DNA of 64,000 bases from Lagopus muta (Eukaryota > Chordata > Aves > Galliformes > Phasianidae). The notes below the pieces were generated by a model that saw nothing but the letters and a program-made list of their open reading frames with translations, did no database searches and was not told the DNA's origin. Of the stretch, positions 50,034-64,000 are shown piece after piece. Location: contig NC_064438.1 in the NCBI RefSeq assembly GCF_023343835.1, positions 14,613,077 through 14,677,076 on the forward strand, given 5' to 3'. Positions within the stretch are counted from its first letter, which is position 1, and every line of letters begins with the position of its first letter. The position numbers were made by a program, and so were the translations under genes.

Positions 50034-53000
50034 AACCTTCTCACAGAAAACACCAGTAACTTTACAGTCAGATAGCCTTACCACAGCTTTGTAGGAGAGA
50101 AAAGTTCAACAGATAAAGGCCTGCAACCGCATTCATTACCATTCCTATGTAATTCCATTCCTGTCTATGGGGAAATGAGCCCCTACGCGTTAGGGAAACA
50201 CAATATATCAGGCCTAGGCCCACCAGTTAATGTTTAACGCTTTTTCCCCCCAAATGTTGACTTTTTGCAGTTCTATGGTGTTAACATTTCAAAAGTGTGA
50301 ATGAACATATACTTCAATAAGCAGTCCAGCTATTTTGTATCCCCCTCTTTTTTAGCTTGACATCAAAGGAAGGTAGGATAAGTTGCTCTGGGCAGATTTC
50401 TCATTGTCTTTTCAATGTCAACAGACCTTACCTTTACATGGTTAAATATGGACAAAAAGTTTAAAGCTCTTTTAAACTGCTGTTTGGCAAAAAAAAATAA
50501 TAGTGCACAGCCCAGTGCTTGGTGTATAGGTAACATTTGTCCTCAGTTCATCTTCAGTCTACTGATACAAGAACATAGGTAGCTGATGGAACAAAAAATC
50601 TTCTTCATGAGAGAGCTGCTGCACAGTGAGGAATTTAGCAAGAGGCATCTGGGAGATATAATTGGGGTGGCTGTGTGTGGTGCAGCTAGAATAAAATTCA
50701 TGTGTGCTAGGATGTCTAGAAATTGCAGAAAGTACTTTCTTAGTATGGGGTAGTATTGTTCTCTGTGCCTGGTCAGACTGAGTTTAGCAGTCTTTACTGA
50801 TTTTTTTTTTTCACTTTTGTTGAAGCAGAGGAAGAAGAAAAATTTGGGAAGGTGTCCTAATTGCAAAAAGTGAACATAGCTGGATGCCTATTTCCTGTGG
50901 ATTCTTGTGGAAATCCTGTCCTACAATTATAAATTCAATCCTAATATCCTAAAAGAATAGGGGACTACAATCTCATACTCCATTTAGGATCTTACTGAAC
51001 TGAATTGTCAATTTTTTCAGCCCCTATTTCCATTTATGTTTAAAACTAAATATCTTGGATCCTTATTATTATAAAATAAACCCCAAAATGTGGAGTAATT
51101 ATGGAGTACTATCTGGACTTTTGGATTGAAATCAGTGGTAGCTTACTATGGCAAGCTTAGGGTACTTATGTCAACATACTAGCCTGATGCAGAATGGAAC
51201 ATGTTCCCTATCGAAATATCCAGGATGTTTAATGAAGTTACATCTTCATAATCAGTAGTAAGCTGTTTACACATCCTAGATTTATATCTTCATGCTTCAG
51301 CAGATAGGGAGAAAAGAAAAGACTGGACTTCCTGCCCATACAATGTTGTTTTATTTCGTGCCAGCACTCATAATGAAAGTAAATTCATCTGTACATACAG
51401 AAAGCAAATTATATCTTATTTACGTGACCAGTTAGATTATTAAATAAATATTCAAATGTCTCACTTATTTAAACAGGCTACCCACCAAACTAGGCTTTCA
51501 GCAACTACTGTGCATATACCTGTGCATATGCAATGGGCTACACGTGATCCTCAGAGGCAGCAGAGCTTTTCTTCTGCCAAACTTGCTGTCTTATGCATAA
51601 CTGAGATGTGGATCCTCTTCTTTTTAATTTCTGAAAGTTAATTACAAAAACTATTCCACTAAAGCAGACTCTAACTGCCTCAAAGCAGAGATTTGCAGGC
51701 ATCAGTTAGACACTGACTCAGAAGGAAAAAAAAAGTAATGAAAAGTGCAGTATTAATTAATGAATAGGATATTTTATTTAAAAGCATGGGAGATAGTGGT
51801 TTTTAAGGAAAGGAATTTCTAGAAGTGACTTAGATCCCTGTTCTTCAGCAGATAACAAGAGTATTAAGTGGCATTAAAACCCAATATAGTAGAAAAGATG
51901 GGAATCATCATGTCTTTCTAACATGATGACAAAAACACTTACAAATATAGGGCAGGCGCTATATTCTGTGTTTTGTACACTTAAAAAAATCAACTCAAAG
52001 TAAAATGGAATAAAAATACTGTAAGATCAGAGGTGGAACACATCCATTTTCACATTTATTTTGCAATGATGTGGCCCAGTAAGAGTTAAAGACAGAAAAG
52101 CTAACTTTCAAAGAAACAGTGAATGCTGTGCATTTTACCCACTTACTAAGACCTCACAGTGAAGGAGCAAGACCTTGCTTCCTTTCTCAGTTGCACTCAC
52201 CTCTGCCTGAGGGGAAAAACAGAGTATCAGGTTCTTCTCATATTACTTCAAAACATTTGAAAGAGTTTCTTGCTTCCCACTGGGTATAACAGAGCAAGGC
52301 ACTGCTGGTAAAGGGAGGAGTTTTCTGAGGGCAGAATTAGTGCTTTTGCTACTCATGCGAGGAAGGTGAGGGGGGTGTCTGTACCTAGGATGACTTCCTA
52401 GGTCTGTTGGTAGAGTCAAGGCCAGATTTGTCATTTGCCCTGTCTCCTTTGCTGGAATTGCTGCTAAGCATTGTTAATATCCAATTATTTCTATTTCTAA
52501 GATCTTAGTTTTCAGTCGTTATACCTCCTTGTGACTAGAAGGTGACACTTGTCAACCTTGAATACGCAACCTCACCTAAGAATTTACAAGTGCACATTGT
52601 ATAGCTGCACTGAGAATTGTCCTAGTTGTATCTGTAGGTGTTCTTCAAAGATGCTACTCTGATATTTTACTGAAATGGTTATGATTGCTACTGCTCAGAC
52701 TGAAATTTCTGATCTACAAGGAGTAGTGACATTCAAATGGCATTCCAGTGTTCAGCTTATCCAACAACACAGGCTCTTTCTCTTCCTCTATCTCAAGGAG
52801 TAGGTGCAATTAACAATAAGAAAGCAAATATAAAAGAAACTTGGGTCACTTTGATGAAGTGGCTTATGAAATTTTGAAAGTTATCAGACTATATATGATA
52901 TTTATATGATCTGATTGATTGCTGGAAGAATCTTACCTGTACATAGACTTGATATTATCACAAAAAAACAAAGATTTAATTTTAGGTATTTATTGGTCAA

Positions 53001-53591
53001 ATGGGCAGTTTCTCCAAGTGGTTCCTGCAGATTAAAGAAACAGCAGTTGAAGGACTTCAGTATCCCAGGGTGCTGAAAAGAAGTTACCTATGCAGGCAGG
53101 GAGGAGGAAACTCACTTCTCCAGCTGTGTAAGGGGAAAGAAACCCCAGAAGCAAGTTTATAAAGTGTTTTAATTACTTAAGCAGCTGTCTTTACTGTTAA
53201 TATATACCAGGGATCCATTAAAGGGGCACCATTTTCCTGGTGCATGGCACAAAAACAAAGCACTTTTGTTTGCAGGAGGAAACGTTCACGGAGGTGTTAA
53301 AAGCATTTTTTTTTTTCTTTCCTGTTTTTTTTGTCAGTTTTTCTGTTTATAATGCTGTGCAAAACCCCAAACCTTATCCTCACATCTCAGTCCCAAATAC
53401 CATGGAAATTAAATATAGGATAGATCTATAAAATTGGAATAGATGAGTTTGTTCATAGGAGGTTAATGGAGATGAATGACAAAAGCCAAGGATCTGGCTG
53501 ATGAATATTCTTCTATTTTCTTTTAATCTTGTATGGAAAACCTTTAACAACAGATAGCCAATGATACCAGTTATAATGGAAAATCTGAAAT

Positions 53592-53850
53592 AATCACAGA
53601 AGCACAGAATGGCTTAGGCTGAAAGCAACCTTAAAGATTACCTAATTTCAAACCCCCTACTATGGTCAGGGCTGCAACCCACCCTACCTGACTGCCCAGG
53701 CCTCCATCCAACCTGGCAACTTGGCCTTGAATGTCTCCAGGGATGGGGCATCCACAGCTTCTCTGGGCAGCCTGTGCCGGAGCCTCACCACTCCCTGAGC
53801 AAAGAATTTTCTCCTGACATCTCACCTAAATCTCCCCTCTTAGTTTAAAT
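53592..53850 (-). mobile_element. CR1 LINE fragment
   Basis: The + strand reads as the reverse complement of a CR1 3' region: AATCACAGAAGCACAGAATG at the left end, then CCTCCATCCAACCTGGC, TGTCTCCAGGGATGGGGC and CTGGGCAGCCTGTGCC, all typical of chicken CR1. About 260 bp remain. The 64-residue open frame inside (53631-53825, - strand) is a remnant in this repeat, not a gene. Confidence 0.92.
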
Positions 53851-54215
53851 GTGTTTCTAGATAAAAATAACTAACATTGCAATCTGAAAATAGGCCACAT
53901 AATGTATGAGTGGCAAAGGCAATTATTCAAAAGTTAGGAAGAGATGGTATTAAGACTGTTAGTGAAACCAGAATTCATTTTCCTTCTATGTTCAAATTAC
54001 AACTCCACTAGGTGTTGAGAACTTCCACCTCCTCACAAGCATGACAAACTAGGGACAGCTGGGACCTGGATAACTGCATTGTGCTCCAGATCTCTGAAGT
54101 CCTATCTTACCATGTGAACTGGGAAGAAGAATAAACAGCTGTGTAAGAAGACAGGAATATTTACTTTGGAAAGCAATGTAAAGTAATGATAGAAAGTTTG
54201 CAATTAACATAAAAC

Positions 54216-54245
54216 AACATTGGCATTAACAACATTGGCATTAAC
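54216..54245. repeat. 15 bp direct duplication
   Basis: Two perfect adjacent copies of AACATTGGCATTAAC (54216-54230 and 54231-54245) in the upstream intergenic region. Confidence 0.85.
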
Positions 54246-55789
54246 TTAGCAGAGGACCCAGCACACTCTTCCCACCTGGCTGTGTAGAGATAAAGCTGCT
54301 CTCCTAGGCTTGTCCTGCTCATGGTTTTCTCACCTTTCTCTTACTTAACATTTTTTTCTTTCAACAATCTACAAGTGACTCACCAGAGTTTTGCTAAACA
54401 GTCCTCCCAAGGAATTCATGCTCACTATCCACCCTTATTTCAATACCCTGTTAACTTGCTGATTTCCCCCTTCTGAAAAGATGTACTGCTACTGTGGAAG
54501 ACTATGGTGGACGCACTCTGGTCATGGGCTCCTTTACCTTGCTCTTGGAATAGATTATGTAGTCTGTTGCCTGCTTAGTATAACATGTCACATCACCTGA
54601 GAAACATGAGAGGTTTTTCCATGAGAAGAGGGTGTTAAATCTTAAAATGAATAGCAGATGAGCAGTGTATTGTAAATGGTTGTGACCATTTTTTAGTTTG
54701 TTACAATAGCTTTAGAAATGATTACACAAAATACTACAAAAATTGGAAGAAAATCTCTGACTGTGGAGATTGGATAATCTAAATGGAAAATCAGTGAGAG
54801 AACAACAGTTAAGGTTAGAAGGAACAAAGTAACTTAGTTCATTTGTCAGTGACAGTAGTCATAGTTTCTTCATTACATAATGATGACTTAAGCACACAGC
54901 TGTGCTGCCATCACTTTTTTTGCTTGTGTTTTAAAGGATTTGGAAGAGGAGCACGTAACTGGTATATTGAACTGACAGGCAAGGGAGAGCTGAGCCATCA
55001 CTCTGCTCACCTTCACCAAAGGGAATAAAAGATTCATGAAAAAGAAATGGAACTAGTACCCTGGCAACAATGGCTCCTGCACATATGAAATTGAACTAAT
55101 GGTATTACTCATTCACATTGTGGTTTCTAAGTGCAATAGCTCTTCTTAAGTACACAACTTGCTTGACGTCTGAGCAGCCAGTCTACGCCCCATGTGAGCT
55201 CAATGCCTTCTTACTCATTCCCCTGGGTTTTAATGTCGAGAGACATGAGCTGGACTAACAGAATCATTTTTTTTCTTACCTAATCCTCATGCTTCAAAAA
55301 AATATCAATAAAATGTTAATAGCTTTGCTGACAGAAAAGTGCTGTGCCTTCTATCTCAATATTTTTGATCGTTGGGTGCTATTTTTTTAAGGTGGGTAAA
55401 TGCATGTATGTATCTAGTGAACAATTTTTTATCAGGTTGAAAGTTCCTAGGTTCTTCGTGCCCTTAATTCAGCTGAAAGCATAACTTTTCTATTGTACAG
55501 TCTATCCAAAAACTCCACTGGCAGATTTTCCCCCATCAGTATTTGCTTGTGATGTACTTGGTTCTCACAGTATTATAGCAGTATTGTTCATAGCCCAATG
55601 TCTGGATTGTTGTTTTACTTTCCTCTTTTGCATAGTGCTGAGGTTGTCTTCCTGGACAACAGCATCACTGATGTTTTGTTACTTGTTCAGCATTCACTTT
55701 CCTATATGTTACTGAGCTTTTGCCTTGTCTGTGTACCTTTTCTTCATTTCATTAAACGTTTATTCCATGGGTTACTAATAACTCAGCCA

Positions 55790-56164
55790 GGAGAAGAGAG
55801 GGCTCCAAGGAGACCTTATAGTGACCCTCCAGTACCTTAAGTGGGCTTGCAGGAAAGCTGGAGAGGGACTTTTTACAAGTGCAGGTAGTGTCAGGACAAG
55901 GGGAAACGGTTTTAAACTCCAAGAGGGTAGATAAAGGCTAGATACTAAGAAGAAATTCTTTGCTATAAGGGTGGAGAGACACTGGAACAGGTTGCCCAGA
56001 AAGGCTGTGGAATGCTCACTTCCTAGAGGCATTCAAGGCCAGGCTGGATGGGGCTTTGAGCAACCTAGTCTAGAGAGAGGTATCTCTGCCCCTCTCTAGC
56101 AGGGGGTTGGAACACGATGGTCTTAAATGTCCCTTTCAATCCAAACCATTCTATGATCCTATAA
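55790..56164 (+). mobile_element. CR1 LINE fragment
   Basis: The 3' part of a CR1 copy on the + strand: GAGAGGGCTCCAAGGAGACC, AGGACAAGGGGAAACGGTTT, CTGGAACAGGTTGCCCAGA, GGCCAGGCTGGATGGGG, ending ACCATTCTATGATCCTATAA. It covers the end of the ORF2 region and the 3' UTR. The frame is broken, so the copy is inactive. Confidence 0.93.
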
Positions 56165-59100
56165 CTCACGTGAGCCACATCTGATCTTCCGAACTACTGA
56201 TGGTGACTTAGATAAAGTTTATTTCTCTGTTTTTCTTTACAAGCTTTAGCATAACTATTTCTCATGCCACAGTATTGCACATAGCCTTTCTTCTTCACAA
56301 TTTTTTTCCAAAGCACTCTCCACTTTTCATTTACAACTCCTGTCTATTTCAGAATCTGTCATTGAATGCATTTTCATGTATATTTCCTTCCATAGTGAGG
56401 CTTTCTCAGTGCTGCCTTTTTAGCATCTGCTTCACAAAAAGCTGTTCAGATATGAGTGTGCTCATCAGTGCTGTGCGTAGCTCAACAGTTGGCAGACCAA
56501 ATCTATGCTGATATTGATAGGTAACTCTAAGTTCAGTTTGTAGACTCTATGCAAGGACTAGGCTATAAATTTGACTCCTTCCTACAGTGCTAAGTTTAGA
56601 AGCTCTGCTGAACTTCTGCGTAAGGAGTTAAGCTTATCATCCCTTGTCTCCTTGTCTGCAGTATTCTTCTGATTGATGGAAGTTACCTGGTATCCATCCT
56701 AAGCAGACAAACAGCAATTCAACAACTCTGTTTTTAGTTCATGACTCTTCTGCTCCGTTTCCTTCTCTACTGATCATACATAGTAGGAGACCAACTTATA
56801 AGCTATGCAAAGTCTTATACAGACTAACTGCTGGAAGTGCCTGATTTGCAAATAAAAGCATAACATGGATAGTTTTGTTGTGGGTGCTAAAGTGGGGTCT
56901 CGTTGGTCTTCTGGTCTGCAAGTGTGTGCTGCCTGCTCATTGTCCAGTTTTTCATCCACCACTTTTTCCTACACATTTCAGCTGCATTCTCCTGCCCTCA
57001 CTCCTATGCCTGTTATCTGCAGGCAGCATACAACCTCCTCACCAGCTCTAAGCTGTTTGTGTTCATCCCTTGTCCTACCAAACAGCCTTCCAACTTCCTT
57101 TCCAACTCAACCCTTACTACTACTAATAGCACTGCTATTAGTACTCCAGAACTCACTGCCTATTGCAGCATAAATCCCTCCATACATAAATATCTCATAC
57201 TTTCTGACCTTTCATAGAAAAAAGATCTGTGGATGTAAGGCTGCCGTTCACTCCTAGAAGAAGTCTCTTGTCCCCTCCAGCACTGTTTCTGGTTGCAGAA
57301 ACCTGTCCTGTCCTTCAGAAAGGGGAATGTGGAGAGGAGCATTATATGCGGATAAGAGAACAGGAAATAGTGGGAAAGGAATTGGAGAAGGAGAAATACT
57401 GTTGTGTTCCATAAAGATACATATTCCAACTCTGATTATAACAGTTCCTAGCTGCAGCTTACTGTAGCTTGAGGAACTACTCAAAACCTGCTAACTCTAT
57501 TTTTTTTTCATATCAGCAATAAGTAAATATTTAAAGTAGCTTATTAATAGCATCACACATAGAAGTCCTTGAAATTTCCCATCAAACTGAAAAAAGGATA
57601 TCTGTATTTTTGTTATGTGTTTCTTAGGGCATCCCTTACCAATGTCATCCTACGATGATGTAGCTCATTGCACATGCTGAGCTAATTAATTGTTCATCAA
57701 TATATTCAAATTGTTGCATTTAAATCAATATGTCCAGCACTTAAGATCAAGAGGAATGCTTTAGACAACCTGCACAACTCTCCCAGTCCAACTTTGGGAT
57801 AGGTAAAGCAGTTGAATTGCATTTGAAACCACTTGCAACTCATCTGAGATTCTTAGCAAGCGAAAACTGGATACTCCTGCCTACATCTGAGCATGAAGCA
57901 TGTAATTCACAGTAAGAATCTTGATGTTGAAATATACGTTATCAGAAAATATATAAAAATATATTAGCTCTTGTATTCAGTTTGAACATAAGCATATCAA
58001 CTTTGAGGGAATCTTTTGGGACTCTTGTACATAAGAAAACTTACCATTAGGTTAACATCAGACACACCTTAACTGAGAAGACTCTGGTGGTCTCACTCAC
58101 AGTGCATGCAGTATAAATACACGGGATAATCCAGTGGGTTTTTCCATGTTGTACTATTTTGCTCTGAATAGAAGCAACATCCTGCATGCAACAGGACAAG
58201 TACAGCAGGGCTTTGGGAAAGAGTTTCCAGTTCGACCACTCATGAAACAATTGAATGAGCTCATTCTGTACCTCAGAGGCATTAGCTTCCCCCAAGAAGA
58301 CACCTGGGAATTATTTGCTAGAATATATATGGATCAGAACCATGTAAACTTCTGAATGGAGTAGAATATTTGGCGTATTATATTTCAAAACCAAAGAGTG
58401 TCAGGAAGCTTTCATGGTTGTTCTTTTGGGCGTATCTGCTAATCAGTCACTAATTTAACTAATATTTGCTTGCAAAGACAAAAGAATGTAAGAACATTTA
58501 TACGTGTAATTCAGTCAGTTTTGAACTAAAATTTATCTTAAAAATCATTTTCCTTAGACCTTTTTTCATTCAACTGTCTCTGAGTGCTTATGTGGAAAAG
58601 CTGTTCCTGCGGGCTGAGGCAGGAGCATGTTGTAAATTGATTTAACAAAGAATACTTTGGGAAAAGAACTGTGTTTAGGTATCTCTTCTGTGGTTTAGAG
58701 ATCCAGATAATTAAAGTGATGACAAAGATCTGTACAAATGACTACCTTTCTTAAATTATGATAGTTTGCTAAATTGTAAGAATTAGCATTTGTATTCACT
58801 ATGATTGACCTTATGTATCCTCTGTTCTTCACAGTTTGGTAAGAATTGGAACTATAATGAACATTACTCATGCCTCACATGAAGAAACTTTCATGGGAGC
58901 TCACACAAATTTTATTAATTCTTTAATTACGTATACTTTGCTAATGATCATATCCTTTTACAGACGGGCATGCTAAACAGGCAAAATGCTTCCTATCCTA
59001 AGTCCTGTGGCAACTCTTTGAACCTGAATGACTGCATATCTACTGATATGAACTCCTGAACTATTAGTTATACATTAGCTAGAGCATAACTGACCAGTTT

Positions 59101-62100
59101 TGATCTGTTCCTGTATCCTTCATATGAAAGATCTATTGTCAAATGTGATTAAAACAACATTTTTCCAGGCCAACATCATTTTTTCCAATTGCTACAACTT
59201 TGTCAGCCTTTTAATCATTTAGTTGACATTTTACAGACTTATGATCTACTTGTATCAAATACTTTTCAAAGATGAAAATACTGCAGTCAAAATGATCCAG
59301 TTGTTCACAATGAGTCGAGAGAACAAATTGCTTGACGTATTGTTTAACACACCAAGGTGTTGCTGCATATGGGAATTTGGGAAGATCTTCCTTCTGTTTA
59401 AAAAAGTATACTTGGACAACTACATTTGCAAAGCAAAGAACTACCTCAGTAGAATTTATCAGTATTCAAGTCATTCGTGTAACTTCTGTTGCCATTCCAG
59501 GGTACAATTTTTTTCAGCTCAAGGAGATCTTAATATTTCTATTGTGTGATAAAGCATTTACTGAATGCCAAATCAAACTCTTAACCTTTCTATAATTATG
59601 TAGAAAAGTAAACTGGATACTAGGAAACCTTCCTGATAAATACCTAAGACCGTCTTTGTTTGGTTTGCTGATATGTTGGGCCTTTTTTTTCCTTCCCAGA
59701 ACTAATGTAAGGACCACAGCTAAGTGGTTGCTAGTTTTAGTCATCGTGAGAACTACTTTCACCCTCTTCATTTACCATAAGAATAAACACAGTAGTTGAG
59801 ATGAGAGGAAATGTTCATCCAACCCAATACAAAATCTGTGGCAGTGGCCAACAATGGATGTCAAGGAAAGAAGTGAGCAAGCACAAAGTGATTGATTCTG
59901 GTGAATGCCCCCTATACTTCAAAACCATGTGAGTGAGGGGGTGCTAACGTGATGACTTTGGGTTGACCATCTGTATGGTTTTTTCCTTTTGTTGTTTGTT
60001 TGCTTGCTTTGTTACTACTTTTAACTTAAAAGGGGATGTAGATCATATTTACAGTCAATATAGAAACTAAGAAGATTCAAAATCTGAGTTAAAAGACCTT
60101 GAAGACTGACCCATTTCATTTTCTTCGGGACGTTTTGTAGTAGATAACTGCAGATGAGCTTCATCTTCGCAGTTCCTTATCCTTTGCCTTTTGCTGCTGC
60201 TGCCATCAGCACTGGGCTACAAGAGTGATTACTTCTTACAGAAGACAATGGCAGATGAAAATTGGAAGCACTGATAGGAAGAGAGGGGAGAGGAAGTAGG
60301 ACCAGGGGAAACATAAAGGGAGAATGCCTAGGAAGAACAAGTGAGCAGACAGTGCAGAAAATTGCTAGAGATAAATGGGTACGTACATGTAAGTGAGAAA
60401 GATGAGAATGACTATGGGGAAGTGGGGAAAAAATGAATGGAATAATACAGCTATTTGTACTCTGAATAAATTAAACACAACTGAAGATACTTACTGGCCT
60501 TTGTAACGGAAAGAGTTAAACATCTTGGTATTCTGTGCTGTTCTGGGCAAGCCATGGAAAGGACGTCATGCTATTGAATTTTATTTGTCTTGGAGGTGGT
60601 GTGCGGACATCCTTGTATCTCAGCATCTCCTTTAAATGACATTGCTTTCTGGAGTTTAAGAAAAGTTTGTATCTCTAGCCAGCTCTAATCTCCCAGCTGT
60701 TTGATAACCACTGTATGAACACTGGGACCAGTGTCCTAAAACTAGCAGAGCAATGTATGCTCTGCTACAGAAATAACTAGCAAAATCTCAGTTTCAGGTA
60801 TTTGGCTGTTTTCTTTAAGCTTCATTAATAGCATATGTAACCTTAGATGCCTATTACTGTTTTTCCTCTCCCCTCTTCCGTGTCTTTATATTACATTTTA
60901 TCTCCAAGAATTCTCAAGTTTTGTTTTTGCACAGCACAGCAGAGCATAATTGTATGCCATTCTACTACAAGTACCACCATGGCTTAGTAAATACCTAGAT
61001 AAATAATAATAGGACAAAGAAGAGAGATGTAAGCAAAATAAAACTCTAATGCAGTTTGGCAAACCATGTATGGCAGCGTTTCAAAGAACTGACATAGAGC
61101 ATAGTGCCTACGACAGGAAAATCCTGATCTGTGTGAGTAGAATTCTTAGCTGTTAGGGTAACACTAATGCCAAAGCAAGCGTTTAGTTTATTCTGAAATG
61201 TATATGTTCTCACACTATGTTTTTGAATAAGTATGTGGAAGGGAATTGGGTATTAAGTGTAATCAGACATTACAGACACAAGTAATCCCAGTTGTTTCAA
61301 CAGAACTATTGGTGAGTTTAGAGTTTAACAAACTCTCAAGAAGTTTGCCAAGCTGGCAACTAAGAATCAATAATCCATGCCCTCCAAAAGTGGATGTTCT
61401 TAATGAAACAGAATTGGAAAATAGAAAAAGGCATCACCCAGTGGAGAGTGGGGAAAAAGGGAAAAAACAAAGGGAGGCAGAAAAGAGTAGACTCATCCTT
61501 TGCTACTGATTCGCTTTTACACAAAGTATTACAAGATTTTTACAGAAATGTTTCAACCAAAACTCCCAGTTTTTGTACTGTATTCCCATAGCCTTCAAAT
61601 GGCTACCAAACTGAATGCCTTGATTGCTTATATTGTGACTGTTTCATTACAGAGTACATTTTTGATGAAGATTTACTTTAGCTACTAGTGATTGTTTTAC
61701 AAGGCTCTGATCTGTCAGCATGTGCATTGTGCTCAGGCTGAGTCAAGACCACACCTCAAGGACGTTTTTAGGCACAAGGCTGAAGGTAACACAAGTCATC
61801 CACAATGGCAGCCTCTGTCTAACTGTTTGCTCGGTATGGATTCAGTTTGTGTGACGCCTGATAATTATCTAAGCTTTTGTCAAAATGAATAGATCTATTA
61901 ACAGGGCTAAAACGACGATGATTCTCAACCTTTGCAGAACTCAAGGACAAAGCAGCTTTTCCAGTAAGAAAAAGCACTAGTCTGCTAACAGCAGCCAATG
62001 ATGTCACAAGCATAGGTAGATATGGAGGATTCTGAAGAAATAGAACGTCAAACAAGTTTCAGTGAAATAAGTAACTACCACTGCCCCAGTTCCCCCAGGG

Positions 62101-64000
62101 TTAGTATCACAGGGAGCAATCCTTTCTGCTAAAAACAATCCCCCAAGAGACAGGAGCATTGCCAGAAAGCATTTACAGATAAAATGCTGACTGCTCATTT
62201 TCAATCTGTCTACATGGTTGTTGCATATGTGCATTATATGCAATACAGTGATGTGTAAACATATGCTCGACTGGGAATTTAAAAATACCACTGCACCAGT
62301 ACAGATAGCGAGAATGACTCCAACAAGTTCCCTTTAATATTTATTAGCATACCTATTTTACAGTAATGATACAAATAGCTTAGAGTGTCTCTAGTGGCAT
62401 AGAAGAAGCAAAACTTCATTTATTTATAACACTGTAAAATATCGCAAGACTTTTCTTCAAGTGTCAATGATACAAGTGTTTGTGCACTGAGAAGTTTGCC
62501 TAGATTTTTCTAATTTGAACCATCTATACTTACAACTTACTATTTTCACTTATAAATGTAATGTTATTCTACCTACGACCTTAAAAGACCATAAAGATTT
62601 CAGAGAAGTAAGAGTAGCTCCAGAATGATTACTGAAAGTAGGAGGAAAGAAACTGGTTGATTCAGAAACAACAAATGCATTCTTTCCTTGTAGATCTTTT
62701 TCCCTTTGGCATTCTTGTGCACTAAGCACAGAAAGTATTCTTAATGTGAGAATTGACATATGTACAGCTCAAAGCAGACTGCCTAACATAGCTGAAATGT
62801 CTGAGTCACATCCCAGATTACCACCAAATTTTTAGGAGAAAGGAGCAAAATAATCTGTAGCATCACATAAAAGACTCCTTTTGTTATTGTATTGTATAGA
62901 ATTTTAACTTTGTCAAGATACACCTACTATGTAACTGCTGATAGATATATAAGGCATAGCTATGAAACTTTGTGGATGTAAAAGCAGCTAGCAATCTTTA
63001 TAAGAGACCAAAAACATGGTTTCAGCTTCTTCAGAAAAGTGAAAGTGTATGGTTTTATTTTAAAATATATTTTTAAAGATAATATGCCTAAAATATCTAT
63101 TTAGAAACCTTAAAAGAACATAGGCATGTCATTAAGAAGAATGAAACAGTCAGTTGCCATATCATATAACACAGGGAATGCAATATAATCAACTGTTGAA
63201 ATATGCATTAAAATGCATGATACAATGGATATTAAGAATAAAATGAAGAACAAATAACAGGAAAATCATAGCCTCAAGAAATGTAAGAAAGGACAGAATT
63301 GTTGTTTTACTAAGATGTCAACGTTCTGCTGACTCCTTGCAAGGAACCCACTGGTTGCCACCAATTTTGCAGTCAGAATGCCTGAGTATGAGACACGAGA
63401 TTCTCAGCAGTGTTAGAACACATCTCAGCATGCCTTAGAGAGGGGAACATAGAGAGAATGAGGCTCTGAGCCTTCCCTGTACTGCCCTGAAATGGAGCAG
63501 AAATGGGCACCAGTCAGAGGCAAGGGGCACCTGTGAAGGCACACAGGTGTCTGTACAAGGTAACATTAATGCAGCTTTGCCACCAGTGCTTCTTTACCCA
63601 TTGCATTTAACTTCCCCTGTACATCTGAGGTAGCAAGTAAACCTGTTATGCAAGTGAGTTTCTGCTACATCAAGTTGTTGTGAGAAGGCTGTACTCTTTT
63701 TTTGTGGTGCCCGCTTGAATGAGGGGATGGGTTTCACCCCAAATTCCTGTCAAAAAAAAAAAGAGGGGCTGGGGAGGAGGAACTAAGGAAAGAAAGGGAC
63801 AATTAAAAAAGACCAAGGCTCAGCAGAAACAAGGCAGACAAAACACACAAATCTCTCAGAAGAGGTTTCCTAACAAGGTAGGACCTCAACAAGGTAGGCG
63901 TACCTCCGCTAGCACATACCTCGCTGCCTTTCTCTTCAGAAGAGGAGCGATTGCTGATTCGCCGCCCCAGGAGCTGCAGGCACCCTGCATGCATGGCACG

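Larger units (their letters stand above)
49500..64000. other. Intergenic DNA upstream of MUC5B
   Basis: Apart from two CR1 fragments, a poly(T) run and a short duplication, I find no supported gene in this 14.5 kb. Open frames are short, lack recognisable domains and do not join. By comparison with mammals the next gene should be MUC5AC, whose 3' end would face this region on the - strand, but none of its cysteine-rich exons is visible before the window ends. The last 120 bp are somewhat richer in GC, without a clear exon or promoter. Confidence 0.6.

Noticed and set aside
53631..53825. 64-codon Gly/Ala-rich - strand open frame
   Set aside because: It lies wholly within a CR1 fragment and reflects its 3' sequence.
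55598..56032. Open frames on both strands around 55.6-56.0 kb
   Set aside because: They overlap a truncated CR1 copy and do not resemble an intact reverse transcriptase.
58134..58355. 73-codon + strand open frame with a plausible amphipathic composition
   Set aside because: There are no recognisable domains, no splice context and no neighbouring exon; chance is the simpler explanation.
1..64000. CRISPR arrays, prokaryotic operons, tRNA or rRNA genes
   Set aside because: None was seen. The direct repeats in the window are the coding mucin array and interspersed retroelements of a vertebrate genome.

Overview
This window is vertebrate nuclear DNA, almost certainly from a bird and probably a galliform. 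The evidence is short spliced exons in long AT-rich introns, several CR1 retrotransposon tails (one ending in the typical ATTCTATGATTCT-type repeat), and a piece that looks like the chicken mariner (Galluhop/Mariner1_GG). No prokaryotic, viral or CRISPR-like system was seen.

Layout. (1) About 1-7.5 kb, + strand: the last intron, last coding exon (5234-5448, CUE domain) and 3' UTR of TOLLIP. (2) About 7.5-13.5 kb: intergenic DNA between two convergent genes. (3) 13,971-49,259, - strand: one large gel-forming mucin gene. I reconstructed 40 coding exons by reading splice sites and frame continuity. It has a signal-peptide exon; complete VWD1, VWD2, D' and VWD3 assemblies, each VWD with a CGLCG motif; a roughly 7.7 kb Thr/Ser/Pro exon with four CysD modules; and a C-terminus with VWC-type modules and a cystine knot. 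A TATA box lies about 75 bp upstream of the ATG. (4) About 49.4-64 kb: upstream intergenic DNA with two CR1 copies and no gene I can support.

Identity. The tail-to-tail arrangement with TOLLIP and the close domain-by-domain match to the mammalian N-terminus identify the mucin as the MUC5B orthologue. It is a different gene from the egg-white ovomucin alpha subunit that is sometimes labelled MUC5B in chicken. The N-terminal D domains are expected to drive disulfide multimerisation and the C-terminal knot dimerisation, while the glycosylated PTS/CysD region forms the gel. TOLLIP (endosomal and Toll/IL-1 signalling adaptor) is a neighbour by conserved synteny, not a functional partner.

Most notable. 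The exons that should encode the C-terminal VWD4-C8-TIL assembly are absent, as is one VWC-type exon, yet the flanking exons still join in frame. The PTS exon is a nested repeat: six landmarks are spaced 633, 999, 816, 633 and 1515 bp apart, and the four spacings without a CysD insertion equal 450 + n x 183 bp. Three CysD modules are almost identical. The PTS exon ends abruptly in mid-repeat without a good donor. One intron is GC-AG. Exon coordinates come from my own reading of splice sites and have not been checked against transcripts.
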